NCBI GenBank assembly: GCA_041741415.1
Contig: JBGSKC010000036.1
Span: forward strand, 186,001 to 250,000
DNA length: 64,000 bases
Source of the DNA: JANQTF01 sp041741415
GTDB lineage: Bacteria; Bacteroidota; Bacteroidia; J057
Direction of reading: 5' to 3'
This document shows positions 1 to 9,800 of the stretch, piece by piece. A model generated the notes under the pieces. That model saw only the letters and a program-made list of their open reading frames with translations. It was not told the DNA's origin and did not search any database. Each line of letters starts with the position of its first letter. The stretch's first letter is position 1. Made by a program: the position numbers and the translations under genes.

Positions 1-862
1 TAACCGGACCGATCTGCTTGTCGCCGTCAAACACGTTTTTCCCTTCTTTCCAGAGGCTGAAGTGAATGTGGCAGCCTGATCCTGCGCCTTTTTCATCGAA
101 TTTGGCCATAAACGTGAGCGACAGGCCCATGGAATCAGCAAGCTCCTTGAGGCATTGTTTGAAAATGACGTGGCGGTCGGCCATGTCGAGGGCTTCGGCG
201 TAGCGGATATTGAGCTCATGCTGGCCCAGGCCCCATTCGCCTTTGGAATTCTCAACTGGCACTCCCGACTGACTCAGGTGCCGCCTGGCTGCAGCCGTGA
301 ATGGCTCCGTTCTGGCTCCCTGAAACAGGTGGTAGTCTTCGAGGTAATCTCCCGCCGGGCGCAGCCCCTGGTAGTTCCGGCCAAATGCCTCGCGGTAGTC
401 GGTATTAAACAAATAATACTCCAGCTCAGAAGCCGCAAATGCCTGATAGCCGCCTTTGGCCAGTTCGTCCAGCTGCTTCCTTAGCAGGGAGCGGGGAGCC
501 ACCGACACCAGCTGATGGCTTTTTTCATCCTCCACATCGCAAATCACAAGGGCGGAGCGGTCGAGCCAGGTGGCAATCCGCAGCGTGGAGAGGTCGGGCA
601 CGAGGTGCACATCGCCATAGCCGAGCTCCCAGTTGGCAAAGGTATAACCAGGCAAAGGCTCCATCTCCATGTCAGTGGTGAGGAGATAATCGCAGGCATG
701 GGTGCCGTTTTTGGCGCAGGTTTCGAGGAAAAAATCAGCGTCGAAGCGCTTGCCCATGAGGCGGCCATAATGGTCGGTGAAGGCCACCACAACCGTGTCG
801 ATGCGGTCGGCAGCAGCAGCCTGGGCGAGGTCGGAGAGGGTAATCAAACCTTTGACTTGCAT
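1..862 (-). CDS. Glutamine synthetase family ligase (3' end outside window)
   Basis: The first 287 codons are visible; the gene runs off the left edge. I translated it from the ATG at 862. It shows the beta-grasp N-terminal region of glutamine synthetase (residues about 20-100) and the start of the catalytic domain. The metal-ligand stretch reads GLGQHELN and the ATP-binding signature reads GSGCHIHFSLW. Family members ligate ammonia or an amine to the gamma-carboxyl of glutamate using ATP, in the cytoplasm. It begins 9 bp after the stop of an ethanolamine-type permease on the same strand. That pairing suggests a gamma-glutamyl-amine synthetase used in amine catabolism rather than the housekeeping GlnA (inference). 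The substrate cannot be read from this part. Start choice: first ATG after the permease stop, giving a normal family N-terminus. Confidence 0.93.
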   Translation of the reverse strand, partial: MQVKGLITLSDLAQAAAADRIDTVVVAFTDHYGRLMGKRFDADFFLETCAKNGTHACDYLLTTDMEMEPLPGYTFANWELGYGDVHLVPDLSTLRIATWLDRSALVICDVEDEKSHQLVSVAPRSLLRKQLDELAKGGYQAFAASELEYYLFNTDYREAFGRNYQGLRPAGDYLEDYHLFQGARTEPFTAAARRHLSQSGVPVENSKGEWGLGQHELNIRYAEALDMADRHVIFKQCLKELADSMGLSLTFMAKFDEKGAGSGCHIHFSLWKEGKNVFDGDKQIGPV

Positions 863-871
863 GGAAAAGGA

Positions 872-2197
872 TCAGTTGACAGAATGAGAACGCTGCCACC
901 AGAACCAGCCGAAGCTGATAACGAGCAGCAGCAAAAACAGCCCGGCAGCCACCGGGTAGGTAATTGTCATGCTGACGAGGGCCACCACTACCAGCACCAG
1001 GGTAAGCCAGGGCAGAACGGGGTAGCCGGGAACGCGAAAAGGGCGTTCCAACTCCGGGGCTGTTCGCCGGAGCCGCAGCAGGGCAATGGTGCTCAGCAAA
1101 TACAGCATCAGCGCCCCGAAACAGGCGATCACGATGATATCTGCGGTTTTTCCGGTAAACAAAGCCACCCCGCCGATGACCATGTTGGCGATCAGCGCAT
1201 TCACCGGGGTGTGAAAACGCGGATGCACCCTGCCAAGCCAGCGGGGCGCAAAGCCCACCCGGCCAAACTCGAAGGTGGAGCGCCCTGCGGCCAGCAAAAT
1301 GCCATGAAAAGACGCCACCAGGCCAAACAGCCCGATCACTGCCACCAGCTTCGTGATCCAATGCCCCGTGCCGACAGTCTGGCTCATGGCCAGCGGCAAC
1401 GGCGAATCGGAAGCCGTGGTGCTGCCAGCAGGAAAGACCACCCGCTCCCAGCCGCCAATGCCCACCGAAGCCACGAAGGTGAGCAGGCAGAGCAGCATTA
1501 GCGTGGCCATCGCCGAGCCAAAACCAAGCTGGATATTGCGCTGGGGGTGAATCGTTTCTTCGGCCACATTCGCCACCCCCTCGATGGCCAGGAAAAACCA
1601 GATGGCAAAGGGCAGGGCAGCAAAAGCACCTCCCCAGCCCTTGGGCAGGGGGTTGGTGGCCAGTGCTTCCCAGGAAACCTCAGGCAGGTTAATGCCCGCA
1701 AAGAGCAACAGTCCGATCACGGCTACCACCGTGACAATCAGCTCGAAAGAAGCCGCCGCCTTCACCCCGGAGATATTTACCAGTGTGAATAACAGGTAGG
1801 CGAGCGAGGCGGTAAGCAGAACCGGCATTCCCGGCAAAAAGACCTGCACATAGGCCCCGATGGCAAAGGCGATGGCCGGGGGCGCAAAAAGGAATTCAAT
1901 GTTCTGGGCCATGCCGGCCAGGAAGCCACCCGCCGGGCCGAAGGCCCGCAGGCCATAATCAAACGCTCCGCCAGCCCTCGGGATGGCGCAGGCCAGCTCG
2001 GCATAGCCCAGCGTGAAACTCACATACATGATCATAACAAGCACCGTGGCCACGGCCAGGCCCAGGCTGCCGCCCTCGACGAGGCCGAGGTTCCAGCCAA
2101 AGTACATGCCCGAGATCACATAGCCCACCCCAAGGCCCCAGAGAGTCCAGGGGCCCAGGCTGCGCGAGAGTTCCGAAGAAGCAGGAGTTGACGACAT
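872..2197 (-). CDS. eat: Ethanolamine permease-like APC transporter
   Basis: A 441-residue polytopic inner-membrane protein of the APC amino-acid/amine permease superfamily with about 12 hydrophobic segments. The N-terminal stretch GVGYVISGMYFGWNLGL, the following GG, and YAELACAIPRAGG are typical of the ethanolamine permease branch. It presumably imports ethanolamine or a related amine by proton symport (family knowledge). The open frame extends upstream to 2236, but I chose the ATG at 2197 because MSSTPASSELSRSLGPW matches the normal start of the family and the extra 13 residues are basic and unlike it. The glutamine-synthetase-like gene follows after 9 bp, so the two probably form an operon for uptake and gamma-glutamylation of the amine. 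Exact substrate is uncertain. Confidence 0.85.
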   Translation of the reverse strand: MSSTPASSELSRSLGPWTLWGLGVGYVISGMYFGWNLGLVEGGSLGLAVATVLVMIMYVSFTLGYAELACAIPRAGGAFDYGLRAFGPAGGFLAGMAQNIEFLFAPPAIAFAIGAYVQVFLPGMPVLLTASLAYLLFTLVNISGVKAAASFELIVTVVAVIGLLLFAGINLPEVSWEALATNPLPKGWGGAFAALPFAIWFFLAIEGVANVAEETIHPQRNIQLGFGSAMATLMLLCLLTFVASVGIGGWERVVFPAGSTTASDSPLPLAMSQTVGTGHWITKLVAVIGLFGLVASFHGILLAAGRSTFEFGRVGFAPRWLGRVHPRFHTPVNALIANMVIGGVALFTGKTADIIVIACFGALMLYLLSTIALLRLRRTAPELERPFRVPGYPVLPWLTLVLVVVALVSMTITYPVAAGLFLLLLVISFGWFWWQRSHSVN

Positions 2198-2346
2198 GGC
2201 GAAGAAGTTACGGCGACAAATTGGAATTTCGGGCATGCCCTACCCTTTCGCTTGCCTGCCTCATCCTGAAACTTGTTTTTCCCCGCCGAATTCTCTGATA
2301 ACTTGTTGCTTCGCTATGCCTTTCCATTCACCTCATCTCCCGCCCT

Positions 2347-3783
2347 ATGACCCGTTCCCTGCTCCTCGCCTGCTGCCTGCTCCTCGCCTCCTGCAACACC
2401 ACTCCCCAGGCTGAGGCCCCTGCCCCGCTGCTGCCAGTGCCTTCGGAGGCCCAGCTCGCCTGGCAGAAAATGGAGATGAATATGTTTGTTCATTTTAACA
2501 TGAACACCTTTACCAACATGGAGTGGGGCTTCGGGAACGAGCAGCCAGCCCAGTTTACCCCTACGGCCCTGGACTGTCGCCAGTGGGCGCGGATTGCCAT
2601 GCTCTCAGGCATGAAGGGCATCATTCTCACGGCCAAGCACCACGACGGCTTCTGCTTGTGGCCCAGTGCCTACACAGAGCATTCTGTGAAAAACAGCCCT
2701 TGGAAGGACGGAAAGGGCGATGTGGTGAGAGAACTTCGCGAGGCCTGCGACGAATTTGGCCTCAAATTCGGGCTGTACCTCTCGCCCTGGGACCGCAACC
2801 ACCCCGAATATGGTCAGCCTGCCTACATCGAATACTACCGAAACCAGCTCACCGAATTGCTCACCAACTACGGCGAGGTATTTGAGCTCTGGGTGGACGG
2901 CGCCAATGGCGGCGACGGCTACTATGGCGGAGCCAACGAAACCCGCGTAGTGGACCGATCGGTTTACTACGATTGGGACAGCACCTTTGCCCTGGTTCGT
3001 CGCCTGCAGCCGAATACGGTCATTTTCAGTGATGCGGGTCCGGGTTGCCGCTGGGTAGGAAATGAGGAAGGATGGGCCAATGCAACCAACTGGAGCACCC
3101 TGAACTTGGAGGGACTGTATCCCGGCACGCCGGATTACAAGCAACTGGCATCGGGCCACAAGGGTGGCGCGGCCTGGGTGCCTGCCGAGGTGAACACCTC
3201 CATCAGGCCGGGCTGGTACTACCACCCGGCTGAAGACACGGCGGTGAAGTCGCTGGAAAAGCTGCGGGCCATTTACGACAATTCCCTTGGCCGCAACGGC
3301 CTGCTGCTACTCAACATTCCGGTAGATCCGCGCGGACTGGTTCACCCGAACGACTCGGCGCGCCTGATGGAGCTGGCCTACGCCATCGATGCTGATTTCA
3401 CGGGAGACCTGGCCCCTGAATGCACAGTGAGCGCCAGCAACGAGCGCGGGGCAGAGTTTGCCGCTGCCAACGTCACCAACTGGCGCGAAAACACCTACTG
3501 GGCCGTGGCCGACACTGCCCGGAACCCGGTGCTGACGCTCACCCTGCCCGAACCCAAAGCCCTGCGCCTGCTGGTGCTGGAGGAGTTTATTGAGCTGGGA
3601 CAGCGGGTGGCAGCGTTTGAGGTGGAAGTGAGCCGCAGCGGTCAATGGACACCAGTGGCCAGCGAAACAACGATCGGCTACCGCCGGATGCTGCGCCTGA
3701 GCACCGAACCCGTTGAGGCCATCCGGATTCGCTTCACCGAGACATTGGCGCCGGTGGCGATGAGGAGAGTGGCGGTGTATTGA
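2347..3783 (+). CDS. Alpha-L-fucosidase (GH29), lipoprotein
   Basis: A 478-residue exported glycosidase. Residues 1-16 form a lipoprotein signal ending in the lipobox LLASC, so it is probably anchored in the outer membrane or periplasm. The GH29 barrel follows: MNTFTNMEWGFGNE, the GIILTAKHHDGFCLWPS motif, DEFGLKFGLYLSPWDRN, and FELWVDGANG with the expected nucleophile Asp184. The C-terminal 120 residues look like a discoidin/F5-8C-type beta-sandwich. It would remove terminal alpha-L-fucose from glycans. It stands alone, with the permease operon diverging upstream. A GH29-like family member with another specificity cannot be excluded, but the family call is firm. Confidence 0.94.
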   Translation: MTRSLLLACCLLLASCNTTPQAEAPAPLLPVPSEAQLAWQKMEMNMFVHFNMNTFTNMEWGFGNEQPAQFTPTALDCRQWARIAMLSGMKGIILTAKHHDGFCLWPSAYTEHSVKNSPWKDGKGDVVRELREACDEFGLKFGLYLSPWDRNHPEYGQPAYIEYYRNQLTELLTNYGEVFELWVDGANGGDGYYGGANETRVVDRSVYYDWDSTFALVRRLQPNTVIFSDAGPGCRWVGNEEGWANATNWSTLNLEGLYPGTPDYKQLASGHKGGAAWVPAEVNTSIRPGWYYHPAEDTAVKSLEKLRAIYDNSLGRNGLLLLNIPVDPRGLVHPNDSARLMELAYAIDADFTGDLAPECTVSASNERGAEFAAANVTNWRENTYWAVADTARNPVLTLTLPEPKALRLLVLEEFIELGQRVAAFEVEVSRSGQWTPVASETTIGYRRMLRLSTEPVEAIRIRFTETLAPVAMRRVAVY

Positions 3784-3874
3784 GAGGTGGCTTCATTTTC
3801 GGAGAATGAGTTTGTTCTTGACTGGCTGATTCTTTTAATTTTTCTTTACAGTTCACTTTACCTTGGATTTAGTA

Positions 3875-3904
3875 GTCGAAATATACGTGAAAGTATATTT
3901 CGAC
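3875..3904. promoter_or_regulatory. Perfect 12-bp inverted repeat, candidate operator
   Basis: Arms GTCGAAATATAC (3875-3886) and GTATATTTCGAC (3893-3904) are exact reverse complements separated by 6 bp. The site ends 26 bp before the ATG at 3931 of the GIY-YIG gene and lies 91 bp past the fucosidase stop. There is no T-run after it, so an operator or a dimeric-protein site is more likely than a terminator (inference). Confidence 0.6.
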
Positions 3905-3930
3905 ACTGCCAACAATACCAATTTATTATC

Positions 3931-4815
3931 ATGACGGCCATGGGTAAAAAGCTAACAATATTTATGATTTATGGAACCGAATATGGTCCAAAAATTGGAG
4001 AAATAGGAAATTGGGTTGGGAAAGCTGTCTACTTTCCGCGCACAGCAGCAGTTGATAGCAACCTGTTTTCCAGGGCCGAATTCAACAAACCCGGTATATA
4101 TTGCCTCAAAGGAGATGCAACAGATAATAACGCCTTCGATGAAAAAATCTATATCGGGGAGGCTGAAAACATTAAAGCTCGGCTAGAGCAGCATTTCAAA
4201 AATAAAGAATTTAACGAAGTAATTTTCTTTATCAGCAAAGATGATCTTTTAACAAAAACTCAGGTCAAGTATTTGGAATCCAGGCTAATCCAAATGGCCA
4301 TAGAAGCAAAATCTTCTCAGATAGAGAACAAAAACTCATCAAACGCACCAACACTTCACGAATCAGACATTTCAGATATGGAATACTTTTTAAGTGAAAT
4401 CAAATTGATTCTTCCTGTATTTGGATTTAAATTTCTTATTCCAACAACCCGAAACTCAGAACTCAAATCAGAAACATCAAATTCTGATGGAAAAAAGTAT
4501 TTTATCAAAACAAAATCGTTCACTGCAACAATGACTGAAAACGAAAGAGGTTATTTTGTACTGAAGAATAGCCAGGCAAAGAAGGATCTGTCAAATTCTA
4601 TTACAGAGACATATAGCAAACTCAGAAGAAAACTGATTGAAACCAGTGTACTGATTGAACACGAAGATAAATTAGTATTCAGTGAAGACGCTTTTTTTAA
4701 CAGCCCAAGTGCTGCCGCCAGTATAGTCTTAGGAAGGAACTCAAACGGGTATGCCGAGTGGATAAATGAAGATGGAAAAACCTTCAAAGAAGTTCAGGAG
4801 CAATTAAAAATCTAA
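3931..4815 (+). CDS. GIY-YIG nuclease with C-terminal DUF4357
   Basis: A 294-residue protein. The N-terminal third has the GIY-YIG core: GIYCLKG, then IYIGEAENIKARLEQH with its expected arginine, so a nuclease fold is likely. The C-terminal 60 residues (SPSAAASIVLGRNSNGYAEW, then E-DGKTFKE) match DUF4357, a domain that often accompanies GIY-YIG and methyltransferase proteins of restriction or genome-defence loci. The frame is open back to 3787, but that extension would be a hydrophobic segment that overlaps the palindrome at 3875-3904; I therefore start at 3931 (3940 is an equally good ATG). The gene is clearly more AT-rich than its neighbours, which suggests recent transfer. The target is unknown and no methylase is adjacent. 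Confidence 0.8.
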   Translation: MTAMGKKLTIFMIYGTEYGPKIGEIGNWVGKAVYFPRTAAVDSNLFSRAEFNKPGIYCLKGDATDNNAFDEKIYIGEAENIKARLEQHFKNKEFNEVIFFISKDDLLTKTQVKYLESRLIQMAIEAKSSQIENKNSSNAPTLHESDISDMEYFLSEIKLILPVFGFKFLIPTTRNSELKSETSNSDGKKYFIKTKSFTATMTENERGYFVLKNSQAKKDLSNSITETYSKLRRKLIETSVLIEHEDKLVFSEDAFFNSPSAAASIVLGRNSNGYAEWINEDGKTFKEVQEQLKI

Positions 4816-4934
4816 CACCAATTTCGGCCAAAGAAGGCATTTCCAATTTTCATGAAAGCCAATTCTTTTCATTTGACAATAGCTTAAAAGAGGTAATCAG
4901 ACCAACTTGAACTAAATTTTTCTACCGATACCCC

Positions 4935-5477
4935 ATGTTCTCCATCACCCCCCTCACCTCCGAACGTCTGGAAGCATTTTTCGGCTATCTGTCGGCTCAC
5001 ATTGCTGAAAACGGAGAGGAGGGAGCCCTGCTGTTTCTGCCTCTGGGGCAGCAGCAATCCGTGCTTTCCGGGGAGTTGAGGTCGAAATTTGAGCTGGGCA
5101 TGAGCGCGGCTTTCGGCGAGCCCGGCTGGCGGAAGGCCTGGGTGGCCCTCAGCCGCGAGAACCGGATCGTGGGGCATGTCGACTTGCGCATGCACGCGCA
5201 ACTGAATGCGGCTCACCGGGTACTGCTCGGGATGGGCGTTGACAGGCAGCACAGAGGCAACCAAATCGGGCGGAGCCTGCTGCAATGTGCCATCGAATTT
5301 GGCCGGCACAATCCGGAAATCAGCTGGATTGACCTGGAGGTGCTCACACAAAACAGCCCGGCCAGAAACCTGTACGAAAAAATGGGCTTTGAACTCATTG
5401 GCACCACGAGGGATATGTTCAGGATCGATGGCCGTTCCTATAACTACAGCGCGATGACGCTGAAGGTGGATGGGTGA
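4935..5477 (+). CDS. GNAT family N-acetyltransferase
   Basis: A 180-residue cytoplasmic protein covering a single GNAT domain. The acetyl-CoA pyrophosphate-binding motif A reads MGVDRQHRGNQIGRSLL (about residues 98-114). The following strand and helix, IDLEVLTQNSPARNLYEKMG, are the usual motif B region, ending in GFELIGTTRDMFRIDG. It would transfer an acetyl group from acetyl-CoA to an amine of a small molecule or protein. The substrate is not predictable. It is monocistronic by spacing: about 120 bp to each neighbour. Confidence 0.92.
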   Translation: MFSITPLTSERLEAFFGYLSAHIAENGEEGALLFLPLGQQQSVLSGELRSKFELGMSAAFGEPGWRKAWVALSRENRIVGHVDLRMHAQLNAAHRVLLGMGVDRQHRGNQIGRSLLQCAIEFGRHNPEISWIDLEVLTQNSPARNLYEKMGFELIGTTRDMFRIDGRSYNYSAMTLKVDG

Positions 5478-5602
5478 AGGCTGACTTCTTTTTTCCGCAG
5501 CATGCGGAGTCTTAAGCGTCCTTGCGGCGACAGGGGTGCTGTGGCTAATTTTGGAAAAGAATAAAACCAGGCAGGGCTCATCAGGCGATTATCCCCATCA
5601 CC

Positions 5603-6445
5603 ATGAACAGACGATCCTTTATCAAAAAAACTTTGCTCCGGCTAAGCGGAATCGGTCTGCTAACAGGCTTTTATACCTGGCAGATAGAGCCCTTTTGGGT
5701 GGAGTTTGTGAAAGTGAAAATGCCTGTGAAGAATCTTCCGGAAAATCTGGCCGGGAAAACCCTCATGCAGATCAGCGACCTCCACGTTGGCGACAGGTTT
5801 AACTTTAACTTCCTGCTGGACGCATTCAGAGAAGCAAAAGCATTTAACCCTTACTTCGTTGTTTATACCGGAGACTATGTCACCTCTTATCAGGACAGCG
5901 TCCAACCAGACCTTGAAAAAGTCATGAGCCAGGCTGTCACGGGAAAACTGGGGACCTTCGCCATTTTGGGCAATCATGATTATGGGAAAAACTGGTCTGA
6001 AAGCGCTGTGGCAGACAAGATTTCAGCGACCCTTTCTTATAACGGAATTCAGGTGCTGAGAAACGACAGCGCGGAAGTGGAGGGCCTTGCTTTCATCGGA
6101 TTTGAAGATTTCTGGAGCACCCATTTTCAGGCGGAAAAAGCCATGAGTCATTACGACCCATCGAAAGCAACGATTTCGCTCTGCCACAATCCTGACGTAT
6201 GCGACCTGGACGTATGGGGCAATTACGATGGCTGGATTTTGTCGGGCCACACACATGGCGGACAAGTCAAGCCGCCGTTTCTCCCGCCGCCGATGCTTCC
6301 TGTCAGGAACAAGCTGTATACCTCCGGGCTTTTTCACCTGAACAACGGCAGGACACTGTACATCAACCGGGCCCTGGGCCATCTTTGGCAGGTGCGGTTT
6401 AACGTTAGGCCTGAGATCACAGTGTTTGAATTGGAGGTAGGGTAA
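5603..6445 (+). CDS. Tat-exported calcineurin-like phosphoesterase (YaeI-like)
   Basis: A 280-residue metallophosphoesterase. The N-terminus MNRRSFIKKTLLRLSG followed by a hydrophobic helix is a twin-arginine signal or anchor. The two-metal site motifs are all present: ISDLHVGD (about 56-63), YTGDYV, LGNHDYG, CHNPDV and GHTHGGQ. The order and spacing fit the YkuE/YaeI group, described as phosphodiesterases acting at the membrane, for example on lipid A precursors (family knowledge). Its location outside the inner membrane is inferred from the Tat signal. A short hairpin CCGCAGCATGCGG lies in the gap before it. Confidence 0.92.
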   Translation: MNRRSFIKKTLLRLSGIGLLTGFYTWQIEPFWVEFVKVKMPVKNLPENLAGKTLMQISDLHVGDRFNFNFLLDAFREAKAFNPYFVVYTGDYVTSYQDSVQPDLEKVMSQAVTGKLGTFAILGNHDYGKNWSESAVADKISATLSYNGIQVLRNDSAEVEGLAFIGFEDFWSTHFQAEKAMSHYDPSKATISLCHNPDVCDLDVWGNYDGWILSGHTHGGQVKPPFLPPPMLPVRNKLYTSGLFHLNNGRTLYINRALGHLWQVRFNVRPEITVFELEVG

Positions 6446-6548
6446 ATGAAGATAGGATTCACTATTCGGCTACGGAGTATTTCAGTAGCGGGAAGGCAGA
6501 GGTCGGAAGTCAGATGGGAGCGGCTTCGCCGCACAGCCCCCGGCGGGG

Positions 6549-6658
6549 GCGACATGTTAATAGGCTACGACGGAAAATTTCTTTTTCCTCCTTCTGCGGC
6601 CTCGAGGCCGCAGAAGGATCAACAAAAGTGGGCCAGCCTGCGGCTATTAACATGACGC
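6549..6658. repeat. MITE/BIME-like element with inverted ends and inner palindrome
   Basis: Outer ends GCGACATGTTAATAGGC (6549-6565) and GGCTATTAACATGACGC (6642-6658) are inverted copies matching at 15 of 17 positions. Inside lies a 30-bp perfect palindrome at 6589-6618 centred on CTCGAG. A half-copy of the right end recurs at 53245-53261 (GGTTATTAACATGACCC). This structure resembles non-autonomous palindromic elements. Confidence 0.65.
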
Positions 6659-6694
6659 ACCCCCGGTGCTAAGACCGGCTTCGCCTCCGGTCCC

Positions 6695-6736
6695 GGTTCT
6701 CGGTTCTCGGTTCTCGGTTCCCGGTTCCCGGCTCTC
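6695..6736. repeat. 7-bp tandem repeat GGTTCYC, six units
   Basis: Three units GGTTCTC, two GGTTCCC and a final GGCTCTC run head to tail, preceded by a degenerate GGTCCC. It is noncoding and lies between the metallophosphoesterase and the T9SS propeller gene. Slippage could change copy number. Confidence 0.85.
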
Positions 6737-6874
6737 ATATCCAACTCCCCAAACCCTGATCAAAGGTGAGAAAGCTTGTCTGGAAAGCCCGTCAAGGTCC
6801 CTTTCACGAAATAAAAGATTTTGTGTAAGTTGCTGAAAGGCAGTACAACCACCCAGACATTTGACCCCCTTCCT

Positions 6875-9800
6875 ATGAAATACTTCAACCTCGCGTTGGG
6901 TGTGCTGGCGGCAATTTTCTTTCCTGTTGCGCCGCTTCCTGCCCAAACCTTTGAATGGGCCAGGACTTACCGTGATATGTCCAGCGATCTGGGCCAAACC
7001 ATCACATTGGACCCATCAGGGAATATCTACACCGTCGGATATTTTGAAAGCACTGCCGACTTCGACCCCGGCGCAGGTACGAGCTATCTGACCACCAATG
7101 GAGGCAGAGACATTTTCATTCAAAAGATGGATCCTGCCGGTAATTTGATATGGGTAAAATCCATTGGCGGCGCCTCAGGCGATGCTGGCCTGTCTGTTAC
7201 AATTGATCCGGCAGGCAATTTGCTGGTAACCGGAAATTTTATCTTTACCGTAGATTTCGACCCCGGCGCAGGTACCACAATCCTGGACGCAGGCAGCAAT
7301 GGGGCCAGCAACATTTTTGTGCTCAAGCTCGATGCCAATGGCAATTTCCTCTGGGCGAAATCCTTTGGCGGCACAGGCTTCGACTCCGGCAACGCCATTT
7401 CCACCGACGCCTCGGGCAATGTGTACACCACCGGGGCCTTCAGAGGATCAGCCGATTTTGACCCAGGACCAGGAACCAGTGTGCTGAACGGCTCGGGAGT
7501 CGGTTCTGACGTTTTTGTCCAAAAACTGGATCCGGGTGGAAATTTCGTTTGGGCCAGATCTTTTGGCGGCACGTCATTTGACTCAGGGATTTCCCTTGCT
7601 CTGGATGCATCCGGAAATGTGTTCACAGTCGGCACTTTTCAGGGTACAGCCGACCTGGACCCGGGAGCAGGTACCAGCAGCCATACCGCAAGCGGGTCAT
7701 TTGGCGACCTTTTTATCCAGAGCATGGACAGCAACGGCAATTTCCTGTGGGCAAAATCCATTGGCGGCTCAGGCGATGAAGGAGGCCCCAGCGTGAACCT
7801 TGATGCAACCGGAAATCTCGTTATCACAGGCAATTTCCAGGAAACGGTTGACTTCGATCCGGGAGCCGGAACAATCAGCCTGACATCAAATGGCTTCTAT
7901 GACATCTTTGTTCTGAAGATGGATAACGGAGGAAATACCCTTTGGGCAAAAGGCTTTGGAGGCGCTCTGGATGACAGAGGCTCCTCCCTGGCCATTGATG
8001 CCTCGGGCAATGTTTATACCACGGGCATTTTTCAGGAAACGGTTGATTTTGATCCGGGTACAGGAACAAGCAATCTTACGTCCAATGGCCAGCACGACAT
8101 CTTCGTGCAGAAGCTCGATGCCGGAGGTAATTTCCTGTGGGCCAAATCCTTTGGCGGTGAAAATTCGGATGGGGCCAACGACCTTGTCCTGGATGCATCT
8201 GGCAATGTTTTTACAACCGGCAATTTTGGTAAAACAGTGGATTTTGACCCGGGCACAGGGACCGCCCTTTTCAAAGCCACTGGCGATTCCGACATTTTCG
8301 TTCACAAACTGAATGAGGATGGTGAGTTCCAGTGGGCAAAAACCTTTGGGGGTGCCATTTATGATGCCGGAGGCCTGATCGCTGTTGATGCTTCAGGCAA
8401 TATTGTCAGCACAGGCCAGTTTCAGTCCGCGCTGGATGTGAATCCAGGTGCAACAATCTTTAACCTTCAGGCCAAAGGAACAGGCTCGGATGTGTTTGTC
8501 CAGAAGATGGATGCCGGAGGTAATTTTCTTTGGGCGAAATCTTTTGGCGGACCGGAAGATGACAGATCGTTGAGCATTGCAGCAGATGCCACGGGGAATG
8601 TATACACAACAGGGATCTTCCGGGGTGATGCGGATTTTGATCCCGGAACCGGAACAAGTACCTTAACTTCCAATGGCAATGCAGACATCTTTATTCAGAA
8701 GCTGGATGCCACCGGTAATTTCGTTTGGGCCATATCCGTTGGCGGTAGTTCTGATGATACAGTCGCTTCGATTGCTATAGACGCCTCGGGCAATGTGCTG
8801 ATCGCAGGGGCTTTTCAGGGCACTGTTGATTTTGACCCGGGAGCAGGCAGCAGCAATTCCTCAGCCAATGGCAATCGCGATGCATTTGTGCTGAAACTGA
8901 ATAATGATGGCGATTTCATTTGGGCCAGGTCTTTTGGCGGCGGTGCGGATGATGCAGCCAGCTCCCTTGTCACAACTTCCTCAGGCCAGGTGTACTCCGC
9001 CGGAAGTTTTGGTGCGACAGTAGATTTTGACCCGGGAGCAGGAGTAAGTAATCTCTCCGCTACGGGCACTGCCAACATCTATGTTCACAAGATGGATGCC
9101 GCTGGCAATTTCCTGTGGGCAACCTCTTTCGGAGGATCAGCAGTGGATCAGCTCAATGCGATTGCCGCGGATGCTGAGGGCAGGGTGTTTTCCACCGGCA
9201 GCTATCAGGGAACTATTGATGTTGACCCGGGAGCAGGCACCAGCAATCTGAGTGCGAATGGCGGTTCGGATGTGTTTGTTCATGCGATGAATGCTGATGG
9301 AGATTTCCTGTGGGCAAACTCCTTTGGAGGGAATGCAGATGATTCCGGGCAGGCCCTTGCGGTAGATTCTGCCGGGAACATTTATACAGCAGGACGTTTT
9401 CAGGGAACGACAGATGCTGACCCGGGGGCCGGGACATTCAACCTGGATGCAAATGGCAGCAACGATGTCTTTGTTCAAAAAACAGATGCCAATGGCCTGT
9501 TCCTGTGGGCAAAGTCTTTGGGCGGTCCCTGCGACGATCGCGCAAACGCCATTGCAGTGGATGCGCCTGGAAATGTGCATACTTCAGGACAGTTTCAGGA
9601 AACAGTTGATTTCGACCCAGATAGCGGAACAACAAATCTGATTTCTCAGGGATTCCGGGACATATTCGTTCAGAAAATGAACCAGATTACGACCGCTGTT
9701 GAACGTGAATTAACGGAGCAATTCGACTTCATTGTTTTTCCGAACCCTGTAAGCACTTCCCTCACCGTTGCCAACTTACCAGCAAGGGCAACGGTCGAGA

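Larger units (their letters stand above)
6446..6874. other. Intergenic region with mosaic repeats
   Basis: No gene is supported here. The region holds a GGGAAGGCAGAGGTC-type dispersed repeat (6487-6530), an inverted-repeat element (6549-6658) and a 7-bp tandem array (6695-6736). Related pieces occur near 10.0 and 53.1 kb. The upstream region of the following T9SS gene must include its promoter, which I could not place. Confidence 0.6.

Noticed and set aside
872..1501. Long plus-strand open frame (328 codons from 515) across the permease and ligase genes
   Set aside because: It is antisense to two well-supported family members and its product is a low-complexity Gln/His/Gly-rich sequence.
3787..3930. 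N-terminal extension of the GIY-YIG protein with a hydrophobic helix
   Set aside because: The extension overlaps the perfect palindrome at 3875-3904 and is unlike the family; the later ATG gives a normal start.
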